Shown in pieces: positions 1-10,306 of a stretch of DNA of 26,352 bases; position 1 is the first letter of the stretch; each line of letters begins with the position of its first letter. The notes beneath the pieces were generated by a model. That model searched no databases, was not told where the DNA came from, and worked only from the letters and a program-made list of their open reading frames with translations. This stretch comes from Pleurobrachia bachei (Eukaryota; Ctenophora; Tentaculata; Cydippida; Pleurobrachiidae): positions 44,306-70,657 of the forward strand of contig AVPN01000180.1 of NCBI GenBank assembly GCA_000695325.1, read 5' to 3'. A program made the translations under genes and the position numbers.

Positions 1-911
1 TGGATCTTCCCAAACGTCTCAAAGTAAGCTTTCAGCTGGTCCTCGGAAAGAGCGGAGGGAAGTCCACCGACAAACAACTTGTTAGTCCTCATCTTGTCGT
101 AGGAAGGCATAGCTTTACTCAACCTAACCTCTTCCCCATCTAGCTCTTGGACAGGTTTATCGAGGGCTTTATCGATATTGGAAGTATCTTCAAACATAAT
201 GACACCAAAACCCTTCGATTTCCCCTCAGCATCACGCTTTATTTTCGCCACCCTGACTGTTCCATACTTCCCAAAGTGTTTCTTCAACGTTTCATCCTTT
301 ACTGTTTCCGACAAACCCCTGACAAGGACCTTTGCACAATCAATCTCGTCAGGGAGGTCAGAGTCGAGGTCATTGATACACGCCAGGCCCTCTTCGTCAA
401 GGGAGGGGGTTAGGTGAGGCGGCGTCCTGGCAGGAGGGATGATAGTACTCGAGGGGGAGATGTCTCCTGCTACTGATGTGGTTACCTCGGTCGGTACTAA
501 AGGTGTTTCTGGAACAGCTGAAGGCGTCTCTGGAACAACTAAAGGCGTCTCAGGAACAGCTGAAGGTGTCTCTGGGGCTGGTTCGATGGCATCTGGAGTA
601 GTTTCCTGGGTCGTTTCTAAAGATGCAACTAAAGGCACCAGATTGCTGGAGAGAGCGCTGTCCGGTGGGAGGACCTCGGATACACTAGGCTGCTGATCGG
701 CTAATTGTTCTGATGAAGCGGGTACAATGGTTTCTGGCAAAGAGTCTGTTTGCTCGATTCTCGAGTCTGAGGAGTCTGAATTCTCAACAACAACGTGAGG
801 GGATGAATAGGAGGAAGATAATTCTGATAACACTGCTGGTTCTTGTCGCTCAACCACCCCGTCTACTGCCATGCCACCCTCTGTGGGCACCGTACCACCC
901 TCCTCTGACAT
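1..911 (-). CDS. Two-RRM hnRNP-like RNA-binding protein, 5' part (3' end outside window)
   Basis: Reading leftward from the ATG at 911, one frame stays open for 303 codons and runs off the window edge, so the C-terminus is missing. Residues 1-187 are an acidic, Ser/Thr/Pro-rich leader with near-repeats of the type PETPSAVPETPLV. RRM1 covers about 193-268, with RNP2 VLVRGL (195-200) and RNP1 KGFGVIMF (233-240). RRM2 begins at KLFVGGL (278-284) and is cut by the edge. The RRM1-linker-RRM2 spacing matches the hnRNP A/B, DAZAP1 and Musashi group, whose members bind single-stranded RNA in nucleus and cytoplasm. The start is supported by an in-frame MSEE opening and by a plausible 3' splice site, pyrimidine tract then CAG, ending at 915 just before the ATG. 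Paralogues lie at 5316-6317 and 10307-11083. The exact orthologue is not resolved. Confidence 0.85.
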   Translation of the reverse strand, partial: MSEEGGTVPTEGGMAVDGVVERQEPAVLSELSSSYSSPHVVVENSDSSDSRIEQTDSLPETIVPASSEQLADQQPSVSEVLPPDSALSSNLVPLVASLETTQETTPDAIEPAPETPSAVPETPLVVPETPSAVPETPLVPTEVTTSVAGDISPSSTIIPPARTPPHLTPSLDEEGLACINDLDSDLPDEIDCAKVLVRGLSETVKDETLKKHFGKYGTVRVAKIKRDAEGKSKGFGVIMFEDTSNIDKALDKPVQELDGEEVRLSKAMPSYDKMRTNKLFVGGLPSALSEDQLKAYFETFGKI

Positions 912-914
912 AGC

Positions 915-1535
915 CTGATACAGGAGGGAGGGGAGAGGGTGTTAGTGGTGCTTTGATGGGGTATAACACGGGCATTACAATAATCAGTGTGGCACGGCGT
1001 GCTAGAGAACATTAAAATCAGGCAGTAGGATCAGAAAGGGGGATTATTAGCAACAAAAAGCACAAGGCAAGCTCACAGAAAAAGTACCTATACACCGTAT
1101 AAGCTCTTTCTCGCTCTGGTATTAGAGAGCTGGGCTCTCTCTTTTGTCTCTGGGGTATCATGGCGCCCGCCAATAGAATACACACCACGATCTGAGAGAG
1201 GAATTATGGAGAAGGAGGAGTTGACTCTTCACTCTCTCTCTGATCTCTATCTCTCTATCTCTCTGATCTCTCTCTAGTATAACTCGCTCACAGCTGCTCT
1301 CACATCAATGGGCTCAAAGCACGTATAAAGTCCCGTGTATATCAAAGAGGGGAACACATGAATAGCTGTGGCTGCTGTAATCTTTTTCTCTCCCGAAAAG
1401 TTCAGAAAAACACACACACGCTGAATTGATGACAGAGAGGGAAAGAGAGAGAGCGAAAACTAGCGAGAAAAACGGTGGGAAAAGTAAAGTGAGCTTCTTT
1501 TGAGAAACAAACAAAATATTGGTCGCGACACTTAC
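915..1535 (-). other. Possible 5'UTR intron of the first RRM gene
   Basis: On the minus strand a pyrimidine-rich run ends in TATCAG at 915, followed by GCT and the ATG. A good donor, GGGG|GTAAGTG, lies at 1535. Together they would define an intron of 621 bases in the 5'UTR. The acceptor is convincing. The donor pairing is inference, because other GT sites exist nearby. A CT/GA-rich stretch (about 1217-1275) lies inside it. Confidence 0.4.
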
Positions 1536-3170
1536 CCCCTCATCCCTCTCTCAACACGAGGCCTCACCGGCCTGTTTTTCACACTCACATGGCGGTTACT
1601 TGTCTCTTTTAGGTGGGAATAAAGTTACGGGGGAGGGAAGCCGTGGGGAGGTTGGGGTATTTAGGAGGAGGGGTAATTAAGATAGAGGGAGGATTAGGAC
1701 GGTAATTGAGGGTATTGAGGTATGAAAAGGGGGCTTTGGGACGGAATAAAACGCAGTGCCTCTGGGCATAGAAACATAGGGTACATACGGGTAGTAGTAA
1801 TACAATAAATGATGTGTAGACAAGGTAACTTAGTATATAAATGAGGAACCTTCGCAGATTTGCATTATATAATCGCTTAAGCAATTACATGACACATTAA
1901 CATATTAACATCAAACTTAATTTATGTCAAATTATGTGGTTAGATTATTTTCCTTCGCATTCCTAGGGAGACAGTTTAGAGGGTATATAATTTAAAGTAT
2001 ATTAACTTTTATAACGGTAAACGCTCAGCGTGTCGCAACATATTATATTAGGATAAATTCTTACATTAATTCATTCATTATTTATCTCGCTCTCACTTTA
2101 TCTACACCTTGAATTACTCACAAATTCATAGCAAATATATTAGGCTATAGCACCTTTACAAATTAATACATGCAACGCCAACGAAATGTTCCAGTACACA
2201 AATTTTTCAAGGAAAAAATATTTTACAAACACTCATGCATATTCACACCAACACACACTCACACACTTTGTATAAACTTATTGTATATAATATATATGCA
2301 ATACTTATCCAAGGTACACAACTTATACATAACCGAGACAATTCACAAAACATCAATATATAATACCCAATATACTGTTTTTTAACTAAAACTAAACCTA
2401 CAACTGCCTACACTTCCGTGCCAGCTAGGTGGGGAGGAAAGCCCGCAAGAGAAGGAGGATTAGTGATCTGCTCACATCCCTTTCCCACACCCAGTATAAC
2501 AGTGTATCATGAGGCTCAAACCACAACGCCGCCACATCTCGAGATCTCTCTCTCGACCATCACGCTCGCATCCTTGCTCACTCACCCGTGCCATGTGGGT
2601 GTAATGTGGGATCTGGTAGTTTCAGGTAACGTCCATTACATTAGTTTTTAAATCTTCTATCAAATACACTGGAAAATTAAACCCCCACTCCTTAAATGGA
2701 CGTTAGCTGAAAATACGAAACCCCACCTAGTCTAAACAATAAACCTCCACGCATACCTAGATAACATGTATGAAAACATTAAAACAAAAACGTTAAAAAT
2801 GCATATGAATTTTATATAGTATAAAATATATATAATAGAGTATGTTTAACATAATAATGTGTTAATTATCATGTATACCGAACATACATCATTTATAGGG
2901 GACTACTTCATCACTACAACGTTTCAGTATTGGTTAAGTTCCGATTGTTATTATTACACAGTGTAAAAGTGTAATAAACTATCAAAACTTAAAGCAATAC
3001 TAAATTAATGTAGAGCAGTGAACAGGTGACACAATATATTTTAGAACTTTCTAATTCTCTCTCTCACCTCGGTAAATAACAGAGATGAACAGCAGCAGCT
3101 GTCTGCTGTTGCCACATACTCTTACTATCTCGTGAGATCTAAGAGGCATGTGGCAAATATAGTAGGTACA
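1536..3170. other. Intergenic: likely promoter of the first RRM gene, then AT-rich DNA
   Basis: I see no convincing gene here. The frames that stay open are short, low in complexity and lack family motifs. From about 1880 to 3050 the sequence is AT-rich with TATATA-type runs. The 5' end of the first RRM transcript probably lies at the left edge. Confidence 0.6.
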
Positions 3171-4540
3171 TCACTGGGTGACTGGACTGACTCTATAGAG
3201 TACAAACAAACTTCTTCTAGCGACTTCTAGAGATGAATACCTCGGTTCTACCACTACTGCTGCTGCTGCCCCTTATTCATGACTCAGGAGGGACTGTATC
3301 TTATACACGAGGAGTATATATTATCTTGTATATAATATTCATATCATTATATTATATACCATCACGCATGCACATATAATATCGCTCAATAAACCATTGT
3401 ATACTTATCAAACACAATTTCAAATACAGTAACTAAGTTTCAAACGGTTTGAAAAACGTTCATTTAATCAAAATGTATTATATCCCACTTCCAAATACTG
3501 GTGCAGTCTGTCTTTCTGTTTGTCAGTAAGTCTTTCTGTCAGTTTGTCTGTCTGTTTGTCTCTGACTAACTTATACATACCCAATATACACATATAACAT
3601 ATCAATTATACGTCAACAGAAAATTTACCGAAGCCGGTTCACTCTTCACACCCTTTCTCAATAACCCCACTAGCTGCCACACAATACCCACATGTGATAA
3701 CACACCTGACTAGCCAACATCTCGCACTACGGATATTCAGTATCCACACACTTTAATACCACACCGTGTATGTATAAACAACACCATACTAAATACTAAT
3801 ACACACTTCACACTCAGTATTATATACCCACGATACATAAGTTACTACCCATCATAACTAGTGTTAGATGGTTTACCCCCGCGAGAGTTCCTCCCACCAT
3901 TACTATACTTCCCCTGGTGGTACGTGTTGTTCCCGTTACTATAGCCATTGTTATTGTAGTGCGTATTATAATCTTCATACCCATACCCATACATGTCCCT
4001 GCTGTTGTGGTAACCATGGTGACCACCCCCATAGTAACCAGCCCCTCCATAGTAACCAGCGTAGTTGGCGTAGTAGTCATAGTTACCGGGTGGGCCCCCG
4101 TAGTAACCACCGTACCCATAGGGAGCAGCTCCACCAGGAAGGAATTCTCCACCCCACAGTCCCTTTCGTTGCCGTTCAATGGCCTTTATCTTCCGCTGTA
4201 CCGGGTGGTTATCATCAAACTTCTTCTTACACTCCACCTCGAACGACTCGATGACATGTCGAGCACTATCCGGAGGCACCTTGCTCCTGGTAACTTTCTC
4301 CACAGCAAGGGGACTCTTAAATTGAATGAAACAGAAACTCTTCCTCTCGTTAGTCTGTTTGTTAAACACAAACTGAATCTCGTCTATCTCTCCAAAGGTT
4401 GAAAAGTACTCCCGAAGGTGGTCCTCCGTCAGATCGGCTGGCAGCTTTCCAATAAATATTTTGTTAGTCTGCATCTTCTCGGCACGAGTCCTGGCCTTCT
4501 CCACAGTTACCTTTCTATTGTCTATCACGTGCTCCTCCTC

Positions 4541-4545
<5 letters not shown>
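3171..4545. repeat. Tandem duplication, copy A (partner 4699-6012)
   Basis: This block matches 4699-6012 at a step of about 1.47 kb. Shared non-coding landmarks include the run from AAACCATTGTATAC (3392 and 4856), TCTG/TTTG-rich stretches and the whole 3' part of an RRM gene. The non-coding parts carry many substitutions and indels, while the coding part differs almost only at silent sites. Homology stops abruptly at the TGCA near 4541-4544, where copy A runs into a GA repeat and copy B continues into RRM1. Confidence 0.9.
3845..4539 (-). CDS. Shortened RRM gene copy: RRM2 plus Gly/Tyr tail, possible alternative terminal exon
   Basis: This is a close copy of the 3' two-thirds of the gene at 5316-6317. 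It contains the end of the RRM linker, a full RRM2 (RNP2 IFIGKL, RNP1 KSFCFIQF), the basic post-RRM2 motif and the Gly/Tyr/Asn tail, ending at the same TAG. RRM1 and the upstream start codon are absent. On the minus strand the frame begins directly after a long (CT)n tract and CTGCAG, a textbook 3' splice site, giving an exon that opens with AG|GAG|GAG|CAC and needs one base from an upstream exon. Comparing copies by hand I count about 18 silent changes against 3 amino-acid changes and one in-frame 3-base indel. That looks like constraint, not decay. Alternatively the ATG at 4474 would give a 209-residue single-RRM protein. Which of the two is used cannot be told from sequence. Confidence 0.7.

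Positions 4546-4580
<35 letters not shown>
4543..4580. repeat. (GA)n / (CT)n microsatellite
   Basis: An almost pure GA dinucleotide run. Read on the minus strand it is a CT tract directly before CTGCAG, so it doubles as a polypyrimidine tract for the possible exon at 3845-4539. Confidence 0.95.
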
Positions 4581-4582
<2 letters not shown>

Positions 4583-4698
4583 AGAGCTCTAGTATAACTT
4601 GTTTGTGTGTACGAGTCTCAGTGAGGCCTACAGGATGAATAACATCACCGCTTATTACAGCTCTCTCAGTACAACACTGATTGACTAACTCTACTACA

Positions 4699-6012
4699 CT
4701 GGGTGACTGACTCTACTACAGCTACAGCGTCTTCAAGAGATGAATACCTCGGTTCTACTACAGCTGCTGCTGCCCCTGTATCTTAGGAGTAAATATATCT
4801 TGTATATAATATTCATATCATATACCACACATGCACATATATAATATCGCTCAATAAACCATTGTATACTTATCAAACACAATTTCAAATACAGTAACTA
4901 AGTTTCAAACGGTTTGAAAAACGTTCATTTAATCAAAATGTATCATATCCCACTTCCAAATACTCGTGCAGTCTGTTTGTCTGTCAGTCTGTCTGTATGT
5001 TTGTCTGTTTGTCTATCTTATTGTCACTTTGTCTGTCTGCCAGTTTGTATGTCTGTTTGTCTCTGACTAGTATACATACCCAATATACACATAATATATC
5101 AATTATACGTCAACAGAAAGTTTACCGAAGCCGGTTCCCTTCACTCTTCACACCCTCAGTAACACACCCCACTAGCTGCCACACAATATCCACATCACCT
5201 GACTAGCCAACATATTACGGATATCCAGTATCCACACATAATACCACACTGTGTATAAACAACACGTCACCATACTAATACACACACTCTCAGTATCATA
5301 TACCCATGATAGTTACTACCCGTCATAATTAGTGTTGGATGATTTACCCCCGCGAGAGTTCCTCCCACCATTACTATACTTGCCCTGATGGTATGTGTTG
5401 TTCCCGTTACTATACCCATTGTTATTGTAGTGGGTATTATAATCTTCATACCCATACCCATACATGTCCCTGCTGTTGTGGTAACCATGGTGACCACCCC
5501 CATAGTAACCAGCCCCTCCATAGTAACCAGCGTAGTTGGCGTAGTAGTCATAGTTACCGGGTGGGCCCCCGTAGTAACCACCGTACCCATAGGGAGCTCC
5601 ACCAGGAGGGAATTCTCCACCCCACAGTCCCTTCCTCTGCCGTTCAATAGCCTTTATCTTCCGCTGTACCGGGTGGTTATCATCAAACTTCTTCTTACAC
5701 TCCACCTCGAACGACTCGATGACATGTCGAGCACTATCCGGAGGCACCTTGCTCCTGGTAACTTTCTCCACAGCAAGGGGACTCTTAAATTGAATAAAAC
5801 AGAAACTCTTCCTCTCATTAGTCTGTTTGTTAAATACAAACTGTATCTCGTCAATCTCCCCAAAAGTTGAAAAGTACTCCCGAAGGTGGTCCTCCGTCAG
5901 ATCGGCTGGCAGCTTTCCAATAAATATTTTGTTAGTCTGCATCTTCTCGGCACGAGTCCTGGCCTTCTCCACAGTTACCTTTCTATTGTCTATCACGTGC
6001 TCCTCCTCTGCA
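4699..6012. repeat. Tandem duplication, copy B (partner 3171-4545)
   Basis: Second copy of the duplicated block, containing the 3' half of the complete RRM gene and its downstream flank. About 120-150 bases of unshared DNA (4581-4698) separate it from copy A. This copy continues rightward into RRM1 and so carries the ancestral, uninterrupted arrangement. Confidence 0.88.
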
Positions 6013-6317
6013 AGGGCTTTCTCCAGGGACTCGATCACTTTGTAAACGATAAAGGCAAACCCACGGGAACTTCCGTCTGGGTACCGTTTCAAGTCCAACT
6101 TTTCTATCTCTCCATACTGAGAGAAATAATCGTGGACCGTCTCTTCGAGAGAGTTGAAGGAGAGTTGTAGGACTATGATCTTAGTGGACTCGTTCTCGTC
6201 TGAGTGATTGTTGTTGTTCTGGTTGAGAGGGGGAGGGGAGGAGCTGGGGGTGTCGGGTTGTTGTTGTTCCAATTCTGGTGTTGTTGGTGATACGGAGCCA
6301 TCACACTCTTCAGACAT
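5316..6317 (-). CDS. Complete two-RRM hnRNP-like protein with Gly/Tyr-rich prion-like tail
   Basis: The ATG at 6317 opens a single-exon frame of 333 residues. Residues 1-45 are Ser/Pro/Gln/Asn-rich and acidic. RRM1 covers about 46-118 (RNP2 IIVLQL, RNP1 SRGFAFIVY). RRM2 covers about 130-205 (RNP2 IFIGKL, RNP1 KSFCFIQF). A basic motif ECKKKFDDNHPVQRK follows RRM2, then a tail of about 100 residues rich in GY, GG and N, with RGG-like steps near the end. This is the layout of hnRNP A/B/D, DAZAP1 and Musashi proteins, which bind RNA and often condense through such tails. A GTG six bases upstream is in frame, but it follows a clear 3' splice site (CTATCTCCAG ending at 6324), so it is probably 5'UTR and the ATG is the likelier start. 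A near copy lacking RRM1 lies directly downstream. Confidence 0.9.
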   Translation of the reverse strand: MSEECDGSVSPTTPELEQQQPDTPSSSPPPLNQNNNNHSDENESTKIIVLQLSFNSLEETVHDYFSQYGEIEKLDLKRYPDGSSRGFAFIVYKVIESLEKALAEEEHVIDNRKVTVEKARTRAEKMQTNKIFIGKLPADLTEDHLREYFSTFGEIDEIQFVFNKQTNERKSFCFIQFKSPLAVEKVTRSKVPPDSARHVIESFEVECKKKFDDNHPVQRKIKAIERQRKGLWGGEFPPGGAPYGYGGYYGGPPGNYDYYANYAGYYGGAGYYGGGHHGYHNSRDMYGYGYEDYNTHYNNNGYSNGNNTYHQGKYSNGGRNSRGGKSSNTNYDG

Positions 6318-6323
6318 ACCCAC

Positions 6324-7495
6324 CTGGAGATAGAGGGAGAGGGTTGGTTAGTGTTGGGGAGAGATAGGGAGTGTGGTTAGTTGGGGAGAGAGAGGGTGGT
6401 TGGTTCGGGACAGGGCGTGGTAAGAGGGGGATATAGAATATGGTCAGGAAAGCAGGAGGACTGCTGGCCCAGCAGTGCTGGGTCTGGATGCAGGGACCGA
6501 GGGGGTCAGGGGAAGCAGCAGATCGTTGACATAACGATAGAGAAATGGATACTGAGGGAGGGTGGTAGGAAATCAAGAGAAAAAGGGGATTAGTAATCCA
6601 ACTGCGTCATTTTCTGTCAACGATTTCTTTTTGCTGTCAAATTTTGAAAAAACAGCCACACACTGGCCTTCACTTGACATCCCGTGTATTATACTACCAT
6701 CAAAACTGTGATTGAAACACGTAAATACATACCCGTACTTGCATAGAGCACTGATAAATGTGCAGTGACAGGGGTGCTCTATCATACATGTAGATACTGG
6801 CCGCCCAACAACACTATGTGCGGGTGGTCAATATTGATATGTATGAGGGAGCACCACTGTAAGAATTAATATGGCGAGGATGATATACTGTGTGGCTCTC
6901 ACTCACTCTATATAATAATTATATATATAATACTCGTATATAATATATACTTAGGGGACACTCATGTAGTTGATGTTACACACACACACTCTCTCGACCC
7001 CCTAAACAATGATTGAGAGAGGTTGTGATTATATCAAGACAACACAGGCTCTTAAAAAGATATCCCACTTAACTTTAACATTTTTGAAATGCACGAGATA
7101 GGTCAAACACTGCGTTATCTATATCTATACATATATAATACACGACATGTGGAGGTATATACATACTGCCCTCCCCGACCCCTCGATCTCTCTGGATTGG
7201 AGAGCTTGATATATCGTAGAGCTATCTCCATGATAAGCAATCAGAGTGGGAGGGAGGGGACAAGGAGGGCTGTATGGGAATTGGGAGGGTGGGCCAATGT
7301 AAATCCAGGGACTTCACCAATTGGAAAGCGGGGGCCGGAGTTTAGTTTAAGTTGAAGGTATTATACCTCTCACACTGCCCCTTTTTAATAATTATCATAA
7401 TTTTATAATTTATGTATATCGCACACTCACGGGGACAATAATAATATATTATAGAGCTATTTGTACATTTATCACTTGCCAATAATTTTCAAACC
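6324..7495. other. Upstream region of the complete RRM gene; no coding feature seen
   Basis: The left edge holds the 3' end of a probable 5'UTR intron (acceptor at 6324-6325). A candidate donor of the form GTATGT lies at 6733 on the minus strand but is weak evidence. From about 6900 the DNA is AT-rich with TATA-type runs. Open frames here are short and unconvincing. Confidence 0.55.
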
Positions 7496-8488
7496 AAAAT
7501 AAAAGACACAAAAATTCACACACGTGAAGAAGATATAGATATCCTGAGAACGGCCGCCCAGTGATGCTCGATCAGGGGAACCACTGGGGAACGGCTACGG
7601 TAAAATATTTGTTTAACCCCTCTCATTTTTTCATGGGTCCCCAAGCCACTCTATTGAAACAAGATATAATTGCAGTGTAATCTATATTGACATCCCCACC
7701 AGCATTATCATAAAGCAACGATAAATCTTTTTCTTTCTCTCACTCTCACCATGCCCAAAATTCACACAGACCCACACACACATGACACAGACTTTCACAC
7801 AGACTCACAAATTTCACTCTCACGATCACACACATATATCCGTGTGGGATTGTTCCCTGTATGATAACATCATCAAACAACGTTCGAACAGTAGGTCGAT
7901 CCTGGGTCCTTATTAAGGGTCCGAGATCAAGTGGAACACCTTGTGTAAAATCAGGGTGGGATGGGACTGCAATCTATAGAACAGATCTCTCTAACACATA
8001 GTACAGTTGTATACCATGCCATTGCAATACACTTGAAAATACACACCTGCTGATATATGCGCTGTATGTAATACCCCCTGACCCTAACATATAACACTTT
8101 ATACCCTTATATCACATCACAATATATAACATGACAGAATGTGTGCGTGTGTGCGTGTGTCACACAACACACACTTTACCATTCTCGGTCTGACAACAGC
8201 GGGTCAATAATTTATCACCTAATATCTTAACTTAGTATATTATAAAATATGTAGTGAGAAAACAGGGAGTGCAATCTTACAAGCTCACTACCACTACACA
8301 ACACATCATAAACAACTTACAACTACCCCGGTAACACACCATCACACACTGTGTGTGTGGGAGTGTGTGAACTGGTCGGTGTGAGGGAATCATAATGACG
8401 TCATAATGATGTCAAACCCATCACACCGCGACCAGATACACAAACCGACACACAACACGTGCAGTTGGTGTGTTATACCGAGCAAAAA
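7496..8488. repeat. Tandem repeat unit 1 (993 bases), non-coding
   Basis: This unit is repeated head to tail at 8489-9479. Shared landmarks include the run from AATAAAAGACACAAAAATTC, a stretch with CGGCCGCCCAGTGATGCTCG, CACA-rich DNA, and the end TTATACCGAGC plus poly-A. Most of the unit aligns with the partner at high identity with small indels. Two 50-base stretches (7595-7644 and 7890-7939) do not align at all in the normal sense. In each, the partner is the non-reversed complement. No gene is seen. Confidence 0.92.
8372..8435. promoter_or_regulatory. Imperfect inverted repeat enclosing a CRE-type palindrome
   Basis: CTGGTCGGTGTGA (8372-8384) faces TCACACCGCGACCAG (8421-8435), a match apart from a 2-base insertion. 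Between them lies TGACGTCA (8396-8403), the full CRE palindrome bound by CREB/ATF proteins. The second tandem unit keeps the CRE (about 9390-9397) but has a more decayed right arm. A regulatory role is inference. Confidence 0.4.
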
Positions 8489-9479
8489 AAAATAAAAGAC
8501 ACAAAAATTCACACACGTGAAGAAGATATAGATATCCTGAGAACGGCCGCCCAGTGATGCTCGATCAGGGGAACCACTGGGGAACGGGATGCCATTTTAT
8601 AAACAAATTGGGGAGAGTAAAAAAGTACCCAGGGGTTACCACTATCGCTCTCTATTGAAACAAGATATAATTGCATTGTAATCTATATTGACATCCCCAC
8701 CATCATATCATAAAGCAAAGATAAATCTTTTTCTTTCTCTCACTCTCACCATGCCCAAAATTCACACAGACCCACACGCAGACTCACACATTTCACACTC
8801 ACACTCACACAGTCTCACAAATTTCACACTCACGATCACACATTCATCCGTGAAGGAAATTGTTCCCTGTATGATATCATCATCAAACAACATTCGAAAT
8901 CATCCAGCTAGGACCCAGGAATAATTCCCAGGCTCTAGTTCACCTTGTGCTTGTGTAAAATCAGGGTGGGATGGGACTGCAATCTATAGAACAGATCTCT
9001 CTAACACATAGTACAGTTGTATACCATGCCATTGCAATACACTTGAAAATACACACCTGCTGATATGCGCTGTATGTAATATCCCCTGACCCTAACATAT
9101 AGCACTTTATACCCTTATATCACATCACAATATATAACATGACAGAATGTGTGCAGAATGTGTGCACTTTACCATTCTCGTTCTGACAACAGCGGGTCAA
9201 TAATTTATCACCTAATATCTTAACTTAGTATATTATAAAATATGTAGTGAGAAAACAGGGAGTGCAATCTTACAAGCTCACTACCACTACACAACACATC
9301 ATAAACAACTTACAACTACCCCGGTAACACACCATCACACAGTGTGTGTGTATGGGAGTGTGTGAACTGGTCGGTGTGAATCATGATATGACGTCATAAT
9401 GACCCATCATACCGCCACCAGATACACAAACCGACACACACAACACGTGCAGTTGGTGTGTTATACCGAGCAAAAAAAA
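8489..9479. repeat. Tandem repeat unit 2 (991 bases), non-coding
   Basis: Second head-to-tail copy of the unit at 7496-8488, step 993 bases, abutting without spacer at an A-rich junction. It differs from unit 1 by scattered substitutions and small indels, plus two 50-base blocks (8588-8637 and 8900-8949) that equal the plain complement of the matching blocks in unit 1. The His/Ser/Thr-rich open frame inside (8688-8924) is simply CACA/TCAC repeat read through and is not called as a gene. Confidence 0.92.
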
Positions 9480-10306
9480 CTTGAGAAAAAGACATAGAGA
9501 TACCATAGAGATTGCCTGTAGGTGCGTGTGTTATCAATAATTCTCTCTCAATATATATATCGTCTCTATCTATATCCCTCACTCACTCTCTCATCTCATA
9601 CCCAATCTATCTCCATATAACTACTCCATCGCCACCACACGAACACCACTAAGTAAGAAAACCCAACCTTTTTATCACAGGAGCATACAAATCTCTGCCA
9701 GACACACAATATTTGGATACTATGTCCTGATCAAGAAAAATTGGACATAAGGTAGAAATAGGGCTTCATAATATAAGTCGAGAGCGGTAAACATGGATTA
9801 AACTATGTGTGGTGCAATTAATAGGACGTGTGTTTATCGTGTGGCTCTCAAAGAACACCCACACACACAAATATATAGGTCTCTCGCTTTCTCTCTCACA
9901 ACGTGGTGATCAGTATATAAACTATAAAGGTCTAAAAAGCAAAACAGTTAATATGAATTTTGGGTTAGAACGTATAACAATGTAACACCTTATTACTTAG
10001 TATATATGCGTTTAGAAACTTGTTTAGCACGACGTATATATATATAGGTGTGTATATATAATCATAATATATAATGCCGAGGACTAAAGATAGTGGAGAC
10101 AAAAAAGATAGATGCTGTGTCGCGGCGACTTTGCAATTAAACTTATAGAGTCTGAAATTATCGAATTTTACAGGCATCACAAATCCAATAGTTCATCGTC
10201 TGTTTACCGATAAAAAATCCTTATCAATTCACTCATCAATGACTGGCCCGCCTCACAGCGGGCACCTCTCAATCGACCATCACCCAATCGGTCCACTAGT
10301 ATTGTC
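9480..10306. other. Downstream flank of the third RRM gene; no gene seen
   Basis: AT-rich DNA with TATATA runs around 9540-9570 and 10020-10075. The right part is presumably the 3'UTR and termination region of the gene ending at 10307. No clear AATAAA signal is seen on the minus strand close to the stop. Confidence 0.5.

Noticed and set aside
439-696. Plus-strand frame of GVSGTAEG repeats
   Set aside because: Antisense of the PETP-type repeats in the first RRM protein, whose minus frame has RRM domains in phase.
3868-5870. Plus-strand frames of 100-160 codons opposite the RRM genes
   Set aside because: They are antisense shadows of the Gly/Tyr-rich coding sequence, with Val/Thr/Ile or Tyr/His/Ser runs and no domain.
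8688-8924. Open frame with SHSHSHS-type protein
   Set aside because: It is CACA/TCAC simple repeat read in frame. It is not kept as an equivalent frame in the partner tandem unit.
8588-8949. Explaining the two mismatch blocks as small inversions or gene-conversion patches
   Set aside because: Reverse-complementing the unit 2 blocks does not align them to unit 1. Only plain complementing does, over all 50 positions in each, so inversion is excluded.
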